Shown here piece after piece: positions 55,261 through 64,000 of a stretch of 64,000 bases of DNA (its first letter is position 1; each line of letters opens with the position of its first letter). The translations under genes were made by a program, and so were the position numbers. The stretch is from positions 186,001-250,000 of the forward strand of contig JAKLEA010000003.1 of the NCBI GenBank assembly GCA_022711755.1, given 5' to 3'. The notes beneath the pieces were generated by a model. The model searched no databases. It was not told the DNA's origin and saw only the letters and a program-made list of their open reading frames with translations. Source of the DNA: Planctomycetota bacterium (GTDB lineage: Bacteria; Planctomycetota; Brocadiia; SM23-32; JAKLEA01).

Positions 55261-56292
55261 ATGCTGACTCCGCGTGAAAGGCTGCTTGAGGCGCTGAAGG
55301 GGATGCCCGTGGACCGCCCGCCCATCATCTGCCCGGGGGGGATGATGACGATGGCCGTCCATGAGGCGATGCGAATTTCAGAGACGTCATGGCCAGCCGC
55401 GCACCGCGATCCTGCCGCCATGTCTGCGCTCATCCGCGCAACCCGGGAGGCCACCGGACTGGAATGCCTTTCGGCCCCGTTCTGCATGACGGTCGAGGCC
55501 GAGGCGATGGGCTGCCGCGTTGACCTGGGCGATGATGATGTCCTGCCTCATGTTCTGGAAGAACCTGTCGGAGGTCCGGACGATTTCGGGGCATTGCTGC
55601 CGCTCGATCCGGAAAAAACGGGGCGCGTCCGGACGACGCTTGATGCCATAAAGATTCTGAAAGGCGGGGCCGGAGACCTGCCCGTGATCGGGGCAGTCGT
55701 TGGGCCGTTCAGCCTGGCGGCGATGCTCATGAGGGCCGAGAGCCTGATGCGCCTGTTGCGACGGAATCCGGACGCGGCCGACGCGATGCTCTCCATCACA
55801 GAAGGGGCAGTCCTCGATTTCGCGCGGATGCAAGCAAGGGCCGGGGCGGACTGCGTAATGATCGCGGAGCCGACCGGGACCGGCGAGGTCCTCGGCAACC
55901 GGCATTTCGCGCGGTTCGTAATGCCGCGCCTGTCGCGCATTCTGCTTGCGCTGTCGGAGTCGGGCGTTCCCGCGATGATTCACATATGCGGAGACCTGAG
56001 GCCGGCCTATCCGGCAATCAGGGAGATGAGCGCGGGGCTGCCGTCTCCGCTTGTTCTAAGCGTGGACTCAATGGTCGCCGGTCATGCGATGGCGCGGGAA
56101 CTGCCAGGCGTGACGCGCGTCGGCAACGTTGACACTCATCTGCTTGCCGGGACGGACTCAGCAAAGGTGGCGGAAGTCTCCCGCCGCGCGGCGCGGGAAT
56201 TCAACATAGTATCCCCCGCGTGCGGGCTGGCCCCCTGCACTCCGGTGGAGAACCTTCTGGCGCTTGCCCGCACAGTCAGGGGGGAGGCATGA
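55261..56292 (+). CDS. MtaA-like corrinoid methyltransferase (URO-D family), second copy
   Basis: 343 residues, divergent from the first copy. It opens MLTPRERLLEALKGMPVDRP and shows VIGAVVGPFSLAAMLM, PAMIHICGDLRPAYPAI and SPACGLAPCTPVENL, keeping His-x-Cys and the later Cys of the zinc site. With the first copy and the corrinoid protein it forms a three-gene unit, where one protein may bind the methyl donor and the other the acceptor. The methyl donor is unknown. It starts 39 bases after the first copy. Confidence 0.83.
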   Translation: MLTPRERLLEALKGMPVDRPPIICPGGMMTMAVHEAMRISETSWPAAHRDPAAMSALIRATREATGLECLSAPFCMTVEAEAMGCRVDLGDDDVLPHVLEEPVGGPDDFGALLPLDPEKTGRVRTTLDAIKILKGGAGDLPVIGAVVGPFSLAAMLMRAESLMRLLRRNPDAADAMLSITEGAVLDFARMQARAGADCVMIAEPTGTGEVLGNRHFARFVMPRLSRILLALSESGVPAMIHICGDLRPAYPAIREMSAGLPSPLVLSVDSMVAGHAMARELPGVTRVGNVDTHLLAGTDSAKVAEVSRRAAREFNIVSPACGLAPCTPVENLLALARTVRGEA

Positions 56293-56328
56293 TTCATGCT
56301 GCGTCGGGTGTTATGGCGCGGTCTCATT

Positions 56329-56373
56329 GGTGGGTCAACGCGCCCGGCGATGGCGGGGCACTAACGACCCACC
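56329..56373. repeat. Convergent hairpin/dispersed-type repeat GGTGGGTC...GACCCACC
   Basis: An 8-base perfect inverted repeat with a 29-base loop, followed by CTACTTT, between convergent genes. The GGTGGGT...ACCCACCCTAC style is a widespread intergenic repeat type in bacteria, and the hairpin may also end both transcripts. No second copy was spotted in this window. Confidence 0.45.
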
Positions 56374-56382
56374 CTACTTTCG

Positions 56383-59148
56383 TCATCTTTTGGTGAGGCG
56401 CAGCCGCATGAACGACTGACCGATCGTCAACGTGTCGCCCTCCCTGATCGTCGCCGCAGTTTTGAGTTTAATCAACGTCAGCCCGTCCTTCGTTGAGCAT
56501 GAGCAGTCGAGCTTCCTGCCGTTGAGACATGCCCCGAGTTTTCCGGCTTTCAAGCTCAGTCGCAGTTCCTTCAGAACCACAGCCCCGGCCTCGCATTTCA
56601 GCTCGCAGCCTGTGTCCGTCTGGGCGAAGCGGCCCCAGCCGGAAGCGGCGACCCACGGGAAGCGGAGTTCCACGCCCGCGACGACCGGCGCGACGCTCAA
56701 CCGCTGCGCCGGAACGTCAACCTTGAAGCCGGTGGCCGCCAGCAGTACCGCCCAGCCGGACATCGCGCGATAGTAATGGTCCCCGCATTCGACGTGGTTC
56801 CAGAGTCTGCCCGCGCGGGCGTACCGCTCGTAAATGTTTCTGATGACGGCCCGCCCCTCGGCGACCATGCCGAAGTCGAGCATCATCGAGGCGATGGCGT
56901 ACTCGATGCCCGTCCACGGCGCGGTGGCCTGAAGGTTCCGGTAGGTGGAAAGCCGCAGCGCGCTGCCGGACGGGTAATTGGCGTTGATCAGGCCGTCCTC
57001 CTCGTTGAAGTTGTATTTCATCGCGGCCCGCAGCGCGGCGATCACTCGCTCACGTGGAAGGCAATGACCGATGCCGATCAACTGCGTGAACCACTCTCCG
57101 TCAATCTGGTCGCTCATGCAGCATTCGTCGCGGTTATCGCCGTCCACCCAGAGGCTGTAATACTCCCCGTTCCACAGCTTTCGGTCGAAGTTGACGGAGG
57201 CATTTTCGAGTATGCCGCGCCAGTTCGCCGCCTCCTTGCGTTTGCCAAGGTCTTCCGCTATACGGATTGCCGCCAGAAGCGCGGACAACCAGAGGCTTGC
57301 GATGTAGGACGGCGTTCCGAAGAAGTTCCAAGCGTCGTAAGTGTTACGCCGCGTGTCATGATCCGGCAGGCCGTCCCCGTCCTTGTCCAGTTGCGCCGTG
57401 TTGTCCATAGCCCGGACGATGTTGGGCCAGAGCCTGCGCAGGTAGTTCTTGTCCCCTGTCCAGAGGTAGTCCCGGCAGACCAGGAGGATGAACTGCTGGT
57501 TCATGTCAACACGGTCGAAGCCGTTGTCAACCTTGGAGAAGTCGGGCGTGAAGAAGTGATGGACGCGCCCGTCCTCGCGCTGGAACCGCGCGCCAAGCTC
57601 CATCTGGCTCATCTGAAGGTCCGGGAACAGGGCCAGGATGCTGAATGATCCCTGATACGTGATGTCCGTCGTGTGGAAGCCGCAGCAACCGAGACCCTCC
57701 CATACCGCGAAGTCGCCCTTCTTCGTCCACCACGTGCATTTCGGCATTGTCGTCAACTGGCTGGACCATGCGTAGACCATCTCAGGCTCGAGCGTGGCGT
57801 CATGGAGCGTTTCCGAGAAGGCGAGCGTCTTCCGTCCGGCTGTGGCGTAATTGTCGGCCAGGAAGCGGTTGACGTCCTCGGCGTCCTTGAACCAGTTTTC
57901 GTACATGTGGCCCAGGACCGGCCCGTCGGCGCTGAAGTGGAACGGGAAATACCATGCGAAGGTGAAGCGGATTTCCTTTTCCTCGAGCGGGGCAAGGGAG
58001 ATCGAGGCGCAGAGCGCGCCGTCGCCCCAGCTCTGGCGCTTACGGTCTTTGCCGGTCATCCAGTTCAGGCGCGTCCTGATTTCCTTCAGGAAGGTGGCCG
58101 CGCCTTCCTTTGATTCCAGCATCTTCGCGTCAACCTGAGCAACACGGTTCCAGAGGCTCTGGACGAACGCGTATCGCCTGATCTCCTTGAGCAGTTTTTG
58201 CCTCTCGGCGTCCGTCAGCCCGTCAATCTCCTCGTCGCTTATCTGAAGGAGACCCGCCGGCGACCGCGCCCCGTCAGTCTCGAACAACCTGCCGGAAGCG
58301 CGGAAGTCATGCAGGAGCGATTCATGCGACATGCCGTAGGTAGTTTCCCACGTGACGAAGCCCGTCATGTTTTCCGGGAACTCGCCGGCGACCCAGCTTG
58401 CGTCCCCGCCGGTCACGGACATGCCGACGCTGCCCAGCGTCATCTTGCAGGGCATGTCCGCGCCGGTTCGCATGGTCAGGAAGGTCGTCCCTTTTGCCTG
58501 CGACACTGAGTTTGACAGCTTGCGGTCCTCCGCTCCCCAGGCAAGCGGGTTCCTGAGCGCGCCCATGATGGACGCCTCGACCGGCTCGGATGAGAGGTTC
58601 TTGACTCGGAAAACCATGTAGAAGCCGGGAGTGCCGCTTGTTCGCGATTCATGTGGGACGAAAGGGGAGAACATCTTCGCGGAGACCGCTACGGGAAGGT
58701 CCTCGTCCAGGTAGGAAAGCTCCGCCGCCGGATACCTGCCGTCGAAGGCGATCTCCCGAACGCTCTTGAGCCAGGCGAAGGAATAAAGATTGTGCTGGTC
58801 CGACCGGACGCCCAGCCGCCGGGCGATGGGCATGGCCGATCCCTCCTTGCGCGCCCGGACGAGGAACGAGAGCGCCCCCGGCCCCATGTCCGGCTGCGGG
58901 GCCGCGCTGCAGCACTTCGGCTGCTGCGGCGCCCATGCGCCGAGGTTGAAGATTTGCCATTCGTGGAAATATCCGTCCGAACGTATCTCCACCGACCCGG
59001 TCCCCAGGCCGCCGAGCGGGATGCCACTTGCGTGTCCGATTGAATTCCTGATAGCGCAGGGCGACGGCGATTTCCCGCCGGATGATGAAACACCATGACA
59101 GCCTGCCAGACAATTCAACACCAGCGACGCCAGTCCAGTCGTGTTCAT
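56383..59148 (-). CDS. GH116-family beta-glucosidase-like lipoprotein
   Basis: About 921 residues. A lipobox LAGC (Cys about 17) anchors it. HASGIPLGGLGTGSVEIRSDG and FHEWQIFNLGAWAPQQP match the GBA2/GH116 N-terminal domain. The catalytic domain has DFAVWEGLGCCGFHTTDI (candidate nucleophile Glu about 484) and TRRNTYDAWNFFGTPSYIA (candidate acid/base Asp about 605). Relatives cleave beta-glucosides or beta-xylosides, including glucosylceramide. AGGAAAAAAC precedes the ATG at 59148; an in-frame ATG 60 bases earlier is less likely. It is convergent with the corrinoid operon. Confidence 0.9.
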   Translation of the reverse strand: MNTTGLASLVLNCLAGCHGVSSSGGKSPSPCAIRNSIGHASGIPLGGLGTGSVEIRSDGYFHEWQIFNLGAWAPQQPKCCSAAPQPDMGPGALSFLVRARKEGSAMPIARRLGVRSDQHNLYSFAWLKSVREIAFDGRYPAAELSYLDEDLPVAVSAKMFSPFVPHESRTSGTPGFYMVFRVKNLSSEPVEASIMGALRNPLAWGAEDRKLSNSVSQAKGTTFLTMRTGADMPCKMTLGSVGMSVTGGDASWVAGEFPENMTGFVTWETTYGMSHESLLHDFRASGRLFETDGARSPAGLLQISDEEIDGLTDAERQKLLKEIRRYAFVQSLWNRVAQVDAKMLESKEGAATFLKEIRTRLNWMTGKDRKRQSWGDGALCASISLAPLEEKEIRFTFAWYFPFHFSADGPVLGHMYENWFKDAEDVNRFLADNYATAGRKTLAFSETLHDATLEPEMVYAWSSQLTTMPKCTWWTKKGDFAVWEGLGCCGFHTTDITYQGSFSILALFPDLQMSQMELGARFQREDGRVHHFFTPDFSKVDNGFDRVDMNQQFILLVCRDYLWTGDKNYLRRLWPNIVRAMDNTAQLDKDGDGLPDHDTRRNTYDAWNFFGTPSYIASLWLSALLAAIRIAEDLGKRKEAANWRGILENASVNFDRKLWNGEYYSLWVDGDNRDECCMSDQIDGEWFTQLIGIGHCLPRERVIAALRAAMKYNFNEEDGLINANYPSGSALRLSTYRNLQATAPWTGIEYAIASMMLDFGMVAEGRAVIRNIYERYARAGRLWNHVECGDHYYRAMSGWAVLLAATGFKVDVPAQRLSVAPVVAGVELRFPWVAASGWGRFAQTDTGCELKCEAGAVVLKELRLSLKAGKLGACLNGRKLDCSCSTKDGLTLIKLKTAATIREGDTLTIGQSFMRLRLTKR

Positions 59149-59257
59149 GTCTTGTTTTTTCCTATCTGGTTTATGCGGTGTTTCTCGGCTTCTGTTTCGG
59201 ATCGGCAAAATTCCGCCCGTGCCGGATGCGGCAATTCCGGATTATTCAACCACGCCG

Positions 59258-62029
59258 TTATCTTCCCTGCAACTCCATCCGCAGGAATCTGCCCGTGTGT
59301 GACTCCCCGACCGCAGCGATCTCCTCCGGCGTTCCGGCGGCAGTGATCCTTCCGCCTGCCGCGCCTCCCTCCGGCCCCAGGTCAATGACGTAATCGCTGT
59401 TCCTGACCACCTCCAGGTTGTGCTCCACCACGATGACGCTGTGCCCGTCGCTGATGAGTTCCTCGAAGCAGGAGAGCAGACGGCGGATGTCGTCGAAATG
59501 CAGCCCGGTGGTCGGTTCGTCGAAGATGAACAGCATTCCGTTCGTCCTGTTGCGGGACATATGGGCGGCAAGTTTCAGGCGCTGGGATTCCCCGCCGGAG
59601 AGCGTCGTGGCGGGCTGGCCGAGTCTGAGATATCCCAGGCCCGTCCGCTTCAGGATTGACAGCTTCTCCGTCACCGCCGGGCAGTCGCCGAAGAATCCCA
59701 TCGCGTCGTCAACTGTCATCGCCAGCACGTCCACGATGTTGCGCCCCTTGTATCGTATGTCCAGTATCTCCTTGGTGTAGCGGCGGCCCTGGCAGTGATC
59801 GCACGTGACGTAGACGTCGGCCAGGAACTGCATGTCAACCAGGATGTAGCCGTCGCCCTTGCAATGCTCGCATCTTCCGCCGGGGACGTTGAAGGAGAAC
59901 GCGCCGGGCTGAAGGTTGCGGATGACGGCTTCGCGCGTTCCGGCGAAGACCTTGCGTATCTGATCGAACGCCTTGATATAAGTGACCGGATTGGAGCGCG
60001 GGGACTTGCCGATGGGGGACTGGTCCACCATCTCAACCTCGCTGACATGCTCGGCGCCCTCGATCCCGTCATGCGCCCCGGTGGAGCCGCTGTAACCCCC
60101 AGGCAGCGCCGCGCGAAGGGCGGGATAAAGCGTGTCCTGAACGAGGGAACTCTTTCCGGAGCCGCTTACGCCGGTCACGCAGACAAGCATCCCAAGGGGG
60201 AACGAGACGTCAATGTTCTTGAGGTTGTTGGCGCGCGCGCCGCGAAGCGTGATCGCCCTGCCGTCCGGCCTGCGGCGCTTCTCCGGCGGGGGAATGACAA
60301 GCTCCCCGGAGAGATAGCGCCCCGTCAGCGAATCGGCGTCCTTCACAATCTCGTCATAAGTTCCCTGGAAGACGATTTTCCCGCCCTTCTCGCCCGCTCC
60401 GGGGCCGAGGTCGAGTATCTGGTCGCCTGACTTCATAATTTCCCGGTCGTGCTCGACGACGACCACGGTATTGCCCGTGTCGCGGAGGTCTTCAAGAATC
60501 GAGATCAGGCGGTGCGTGTCGCGGGGATGGAGACCAATGGACGGTTCATCGAGGACGTAAAGCGTGTTGACCAGGCTTGAACCGAGCGAGGTTGTCAGGT
60601 TGACGCGCTGCGCCTCGCCGCCGGAGAGGGAGCGCGTGAGCCGGTCGAGCGTAAGGTAGCCGAGGCCGACTTTCTTCATGTAATCCAGCCGCTTGCGGAT
60701 TTCGGCCAGGATCAGGCGCGCGATCTCCGCCTCCTCATCGCTCATTCCGAGATCGCCGTGGAAGAAGTCATGCGCGTCATCCACGTTCAACGCCCCGATC
60801 TCAGCGATGGAAAGGCCGTTGACCTTGAATGAAAGTGTTTCCGGCTGGAGGCGTCGTCCTTCGCACTGCGGGCAGGTCCTGTATTCCCGGAACTTGGACA
60901 GCAGGACGCGGATGTGCATCTTATACTTCTTCGTCTCCATCCACTCCATGAACTCGTTGACGCCGTAGAACCTGTCCGGGACGCCGTCCATCACCATTTT
61001 AACCTCATTCCCGGTAAGGTCTTGCCATGGGACGTCGGTCCTCAGTCCGCAACGCGGCGCGGCTTTCAGGAGTTGGCCGAGGCATTGGCTGAAAACATCG
61101 CCGTGCCATATGGCCAGGCAGCCCTCTTTCAGGGATTTCGACTTGTCGGGAACTACCGCATCCAAGCTCAGTTCGATAACGTGGCCGAATCCGGAACATT
61201 TCGGGCAGGCCCCAACGGGATGATTGAAGGAGAACAGAAGAGGTTGCGGATCGGGGAAGTGTTTGCCGCATGAATTGCATTGGAAACGATTGGTGAAGCG
61301 GAGCGTTTTGCCGTCGGAAATCACGACCTCCGCGACGCCGCGCCCGAGTCTGTAGCAGGTCTCGACGGCGTCCACGAGCCTTCCCCTGGCGTCAGGGGAG
61401 ACGACCAACCGATCGGCTACGATTGACACGCGCTCGGCCTTCAGGAGGCCGTAGTCGCCGTCCTGCGAAAGGTCGGTAGTGCGTCCGTCAACGATCAGGC
61501 GGATAAAGCCCATCTGGCGCACGGCGTCCGCCTGCTCAGCTTCGGACAGCTTGTCGGACAGTGTGATGGGGAACGTGACGTGGATTCTTGTCCCTTCAGG
61601 CAGGCCAAGAACCGAGGCGGCGGCCTCGCTGATGGTGTCGGATTTCACGCGGGCATTGCAATCCGGGCAGAAGCAGCGTCCGGCGCGAGCGAACAGAAGG
61701 CGCAGATAGTCGTTGATCTCGGTTGCAGTGCCGACTGTTGACCGGCGGTTCTTGACGGGGTTCTTCTGCTGGATGGCGATGGCCGGGGGGATGCCCTCGA
61801 TGTGGTCCACCTCCGGCTTGTCCATGCGCTCCAGAAACTGCCGGGCATACGCGCTGAAGGATTCGACGTAGCGGCGCTGCCCCTCCGCGTAGAGGGTATC
61901 GAAGGCAAGGCTGGACTTTCCGCTCCCGCTCAGGCCGGTTACGATGATGAGCTTGCGCAGGGGGATTTCGACATTCAGGTTCTTGAGATTATGCACCCGC
62001 ACGCCGCGGGCGCGGATTGATTCGATCAC
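59258..62029 (-). CDS. uvrA: Excinuclease ABC subunit A
   Basis: 923 residues from a GTG with AGG upstream. Both ATP sites are intact: [20 protein letters not shown] and [19 protein letters not shown]. Zinc sites are at CNSCGKHFP with CPKCSGFG and CEHCKGDG with CDHCQGRRY. Signature motifs are [11 protein letters not shown] and [11 protein letters not shown]. It senses DNA damage in nucleotide excision repair together with UvrB. No LexA-type site was recognised upstream. It is divergent from the GHMP kinase gene. Confidence 0.98.
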   Translation of the reverse strand: MIESIRARGVRVHNLKNLNVEIPLRKLIIVTGLSGSGKSSLAFDTLYAEGQRRYVESFSAYARQFLERMDKPEVDHIEGIPPAIAIQQKNPVKNRRSTVGTATEINDYLRLLFARAGRCFCPDCNARVKSDTISEAAASVLGLPEGTRIHVTFPITLSDKLSEAEQADAVRQMGFIRLIVDGRTTDLSQDGDYGLLKAERVSIVADRLVVSPDARGRLVDAVETCYRLGRGVAEVVISDGKTLRFTNRFQCNSCGKHFPDPQPLLFSFNHPVGACPKCSGFGHVIELSLDAVVPDKSKSLKEGCLAIWHGDVFSQCLGQLLKAAPRCGLRTDVPWQDLTGNEVKMVMDGVPDRFYGVNEFMEWMETKKYKMHIRVLLSKFREYRTCPQCEGRRLQPETLSFKVNGLSIAEIGALNVDDAHDFFHGDLGMSDEEAEIARLILAEIRKRLDYMKKVGLGYLTLDRLTRSLSGGEAQRVNLTTSLGSSLVNTLYVLDEPSIGLHPRDTHRLISILEDLRDTGNTVVVVEHDREIMKSGDQILDLGPGAGEKGGKIVFQGTYDEIVKDADSLTGRYLSGELVIPPPEKRRRPDGRAITLRGARANNLKNIDVSFPLGMLVCVTGVSGSGKSSLVQDTLYPALRAALPGGYSGSTGAHDGIEGAEHVSEVEMVDQSPIGKSPRSNPVTYIKAFDQIRKVFAGTREAVIRNLQPGAFSFNVPGGRCEHCKGDGYILVDMQFLADVYVTCDHCQGRRYTKEILDIRYKGRNIVDVLAMTVDDAMGFFGDCPAVTEKLSILKRTGLGYLRLGQPATTLSGGESQRLKLAAHMSRNRTNGMLFIFDEPTTGLHFDDIRRLLSCFEELISDGHSVIVVEHNLEVVRNSDYVIDLGPEGGAAGGRITAAGTPEEIAAVGESHTGRFLRMELQGR

Positions 62030-62370
62030 GGGCGATGCCTGTCGTTTGTTGTTCCGGTCGCGGCCATCCTGAATCCTGATCGTCTCGCGCAGGAGCAGGT
62101 TTCAACCCCCGCCCTGATTTACTGACGCCGCGCTTTGCGCGGATTCTTTCCATGTGCCGGCGCCGCGGAACGCATATCATACAGCGCAGTCGCGCCGACA
62201 TTAAGCGGCGGTTTTCACGTTAATCGGTTCCAAGCCCGTTCCTATTCTTGTCCGTCCGTTGTATCCCATGTCTCCTTTATTTCCTTGCAGGCGGGATGTT
62301 CGGAATCTAAGATACCCCAAGTCGCAGGGGAGGCGGCGGCCAGAGGGGAATACGGCGAGGGAAATCCCAC
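62030..62370. other. Divergent intergenic region uvrA / GHMP kinase
   Basis: About 340 bases. A moderate + strand promoter (62285-62313) is the only element I could support. The + strand ORFs in it lack ribosome sites. Confidence 0.4.
62285..62313 (+). promoter_or_regulatory. Candidate promoter of the GHMP kinase gene
   Basis: TTGCAG (62285-62290), a 17-base spacer and TAAGAT (62308-62313), about 60 bases before the ATG. The match is moderate. Confidence 0.35.
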
Positions 62371-63783
62371 ATGCTGAAGCTTGGCGAACTCAGGAACAGG
62401 ATAAGCCGGGACGACTGGGTCAGAAGACTGGTCGGAGACAATCCGCAGGCGATCAAGGCAAAACGCGATCTGCTGCAAAGCGTCCTGCACACGTTCGCGA
62501 CCAAATATGGCGACCATGACAGGCCCGTCTGCGTCAGCCACGTGCCGGGACGTCTTGAATTCCTGGGCAAACACACCGATTACGCCGGCGGGCCTGTTCT
62601 GAATATGGCCACAGAACGCGGTTTCATGGCCATCAGCGCAGCCAACGGGAGCACTATCTACAATCTGCAGGAAAACAATCCGGAGTGGGCGGGTTTGAGC
62701 CTCGATCTTTCAAGCGATGAGCCTCACTCGCTCTGGTCCGGGGACGTGCATTGGTTCACCTACCCCTGCCGCACGCTGGAGCGCTTCCAGGGAAATCTGG
62801 GCAAGGACATCTTCCGGGGCGTTGACATGGCGTTCGGAAGCGATCTGCCCCCCGCGTCGGGAATGAGCAGCTCGTCCGCCCTGATGATCCTTACTTACCT
62901 GGCCGCGCTGCCCTTCAGCCGCATCCCGGATAGCAAACTCTGGAAGGACGCCGGACTGTCTTCCGATCCGCTTGAGCAGGCGCGTTACCTTGCCTGCTGC
63001 GAGAACGGACAGAGCTTCGTCAAAGGAAAGGTCATTCTTGACGGCTCGGCCGGAGTTGGAACCTTCGGGGGCTCGCAGGACCAGACCGCCATCTTCACGG
63101 CCAAACAGGGAAAACTCACGGTCAACCGTTACTGCCCGACATTCTGGGAGCTTGACGTTGACTGGCCGGCTGACCTGAGCATAGCGATTTCATTCAGCGG
63201 CTACAGGGCATCGAAGACCCAGGAGGTCAAGGATGCCTTCAATCGTCTGTCGCTGCGGGCGCGCACCATCCCGGAGGCCTATGCCGCCGCCGGGGGGGAC
63301 AGCGTCAATTTCGCCGGCCAACTGCTGGACCGCGCGGACATCGAGGCGCGGCTGGCGAAGGCCGAGAGCATGGATGAGAAATTCCGGAAGCTAGAAGTGC
63401 TGAGCCGCTACAAGCAGTTCTACGCCGAATGCAGGGACGTGATCCCGCAGGCCGTCACAGCAATCAGGTCGCGGGATTACGGCAGGCTGGGAGACGCGAT
63501 TGACCGCTCGCATGCCCTTTCCAAGCTTCATCTGCGCAACATCAAGGAAGAGGTGGACGTTCTGGTCAAGTGCGCCAAAAAACAGGGCGCGATAGGGGCC
63601 ACCGGATTCGGCGGCGGATTCGGCGGTTCGGCCTTCGCCGTCATCCGCGCGGAAGAATCGGGCAACTTTCTGGATCGCTGGAAAAAGAACTACCTTTCGG
63701 AGTGCGGCGCCCCGCCGCATGAGCCGCTCTTTTTCCACAGCGTTCCGGCGTCATGCGCCTGCGAGGTCTTCCCGGACGAATAA
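62371..63783 (+). CDS. Galactokinase-like GHMP sugar kinase
   Basis: 470 residues. VPGRLEFLGKHTDYAGGPVLN matches the galactokinase signature (GR.N.IGEHTDY). LPPASGMSSSSALMI is the ATP-binding GHMP motif. GGSQDQTAIF corresponds to the catalytic Asp region, and GATGFGGGFGGSAFAVI is the late glycine loop. It should phosphorylate the anomeric OH of galactose or a related sugar with ATP. It is longer than typical galactokinase (about 390 residues), with extra N-terminal and central sequence, so the sugar may differ. Confidence 0.88.
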   Translation: MLKLGELRNRISRDDWVRRLVGDNPQAIKAKRDLLQSVLHTFATKYGDHDRPVCVSHVPGRLEFLGKHTDYAGGPVLNMATERGFMAISAANGSTIYNLQENNPEWAGLSLDLSSDEPHSLWSGDVHWFTYPCRTLERFQGNLGKDIFRGVDMAFGSDLPPASGMSSSSALMILTYLAALPFSRIPDSKLWKDAGLSSDPLEQARYLACCENGQSFVKGKVILDGSAGVGTFGGSQDQTAIFTAKQGKLTVNRYCPTFWELDVDWPADLSIAISFSGYRASKTQEVKDAFNRLSLRARTIPEAYAAAGGDSVNFAGQLLDRADIEARLAKAESMDEKFRKLEVLSRYKQFYAECRDVIPQAVTAIRSRDYGRLGDAIDRSHALSKLHLRNIKEEVDVLVKCAKKQGAIGATGFGGGFGGSAFAVIRAEESGNFLDRWKKNYLSECGAPPHEPLFFHSVPASCACEVFPDE

Positions 63784-63880
63784 CCCGTAGTCCTGGCGAT
63801 GGGTCAATGCGGGGCGCGGATTGTGCCGCAGGCGCGGTCGCGCAATCATTCGGCAGGGCAACCGCATACGGAGCCTGCCC

Positions 63881-64000
63881 TTGAAGATTTCAACGGAACA
63901 AATCGGCAAAGCGCTCGTCATCCAGCTTGACGGCGGCCTCGGATATGAAAATTTCAAGGAGTTCGGGCACGAAGTCCGGGAACTGACCATGGAATGCGGC
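63881..64000 (+). CDS. Partial STAS-domain protein (anti-sigma factor antagonist-like), cut by window end
   Basis: Forty codons are visible from a TTG preceded by GGAG at 7 bases. The reading KISTEQIGKALVIQLDGGLG then YENFKEFGHEVRELTMECG matches the first strands and helix of STAS domains (SpoIIAA-like). The phosphorylatable Ser would lie beyond the window. It follows the GHMP kinase gene on the same strand by about 100 bases. Confidence 0.55.
   Translation, partial: MKISTEQIGKALVIQLDGGLGYENFKEFGHEVRELTMECG

Noticed and set aside
62030..62250. LexA/SOS box upstream of uvrA
   Set aside because: GAACGCATATCATAC resembles one half-site only. No matching second half at the right spacing was seen.
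1..64000. CRISPR array, prophage or insertion sequence
   Set aside because: No regularly spaced repeats, cas genes, transposase, integrase or phage structural motifs were seen anywhere in the window.

Overview
This is a GC-rich bacterial chromosome segment with about 42 protein genes on both strands, in short operons with small gaps. No rRNA, tRNA, CRISPR array, transposase or phage gene was recognised. Several features point to a planctomycete or a close relative in the PVC-type lineages: a variant LEPR-XLL N-terminal motif on a large exported protein, a PQQ-like beta-propeller protein with the WPQF.GP.RDG start, a DUF6785-type membrane protein, a pseudopilin with a long variable tail, and several uroporphyrinogen-decarboxylase-like (UroD-like) proteins. 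Two 2-hydroxyacyl-CoA dehydratase-like iron-sulfur proteins, a butyrate/4-hydroxybutyrate-type CoA-transferase and a corrinoid methyltransfer module suggest an anaerobic life. Many exported carbohydrate-active proteins suggest it feeds on polysaccharides or glycoconjugates. The phylum call is an inference from family content, not from a marker phylogeny.

Layout. 0-9.4 kb: a stand-alone AICAR transformylase, a PQQ-like propeller protein coupled to a UroD-like protein, a CoA-transferase, a DUF6785 permease-like protein and an SGNH hydrolase. 9.6-16 kb: a 1040-residue six-hairpin glycosidase-like protein, followed by two 2-hydroxyacyl-CoA dehydratase-like subunits and an RDD membrane protein in tight succession. 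16-25 kb (minus strand): the LEPR-type beta-solenoid protein, an acyltransferase, a Gfo/Idh/MocA oxidoreductase, a GT-C-like membrane protein and an EF-hand membrane protein. 25-32 kb: thioredoxin, a GYF-rhomboid protease, a secretin with a long C-terminal extension and an ABC exporter with altered catalytic motifs. 31.7-33.3 kb is relatively A+T-rich, carries an SDR gene and contains several palindromes. 33.3-39.3 kb: TruA with a divergent RNase HII-like protein, a beta-helix/BNR-type exported pair, and a short protein that looks like half of TadC joined to the N-terminal domain of CpaF.

39.7-45.4 kb is one likely operon behind a strong sigma70-type promoter: ROK sugar kinase, LepA, an ABC exporter with an extra N-terminal domain and zinc ribbon, and a DUF1854 protein. 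45.4-52.6 kb (minus strand): B12-binding radical SAM protein, S-adenosylhomocysteinase, DegT aminotransferase, pseudopilin and a lipoprotein glycosidase. 52.7-56.3 kb: an M23 peptidase, then a corrinoid protein with two MtaA-like zinc methyltransferases. 56.4-64 kb: a GH116 lipoprotein, UvrA, a galactokinase-like GHMP kinase and the start of a STAS-domain gene cut by the window end.

The most unusual items are the corrinoid module with no separate MtaB/MttB-type partner, the paired dehydratase-like proteins without a visible activator, the TadC/CpaF chimera, the ABC exporter lacking its switch histidine, and the extended orphan secretin. All functions are read from motifs; no database search was run.
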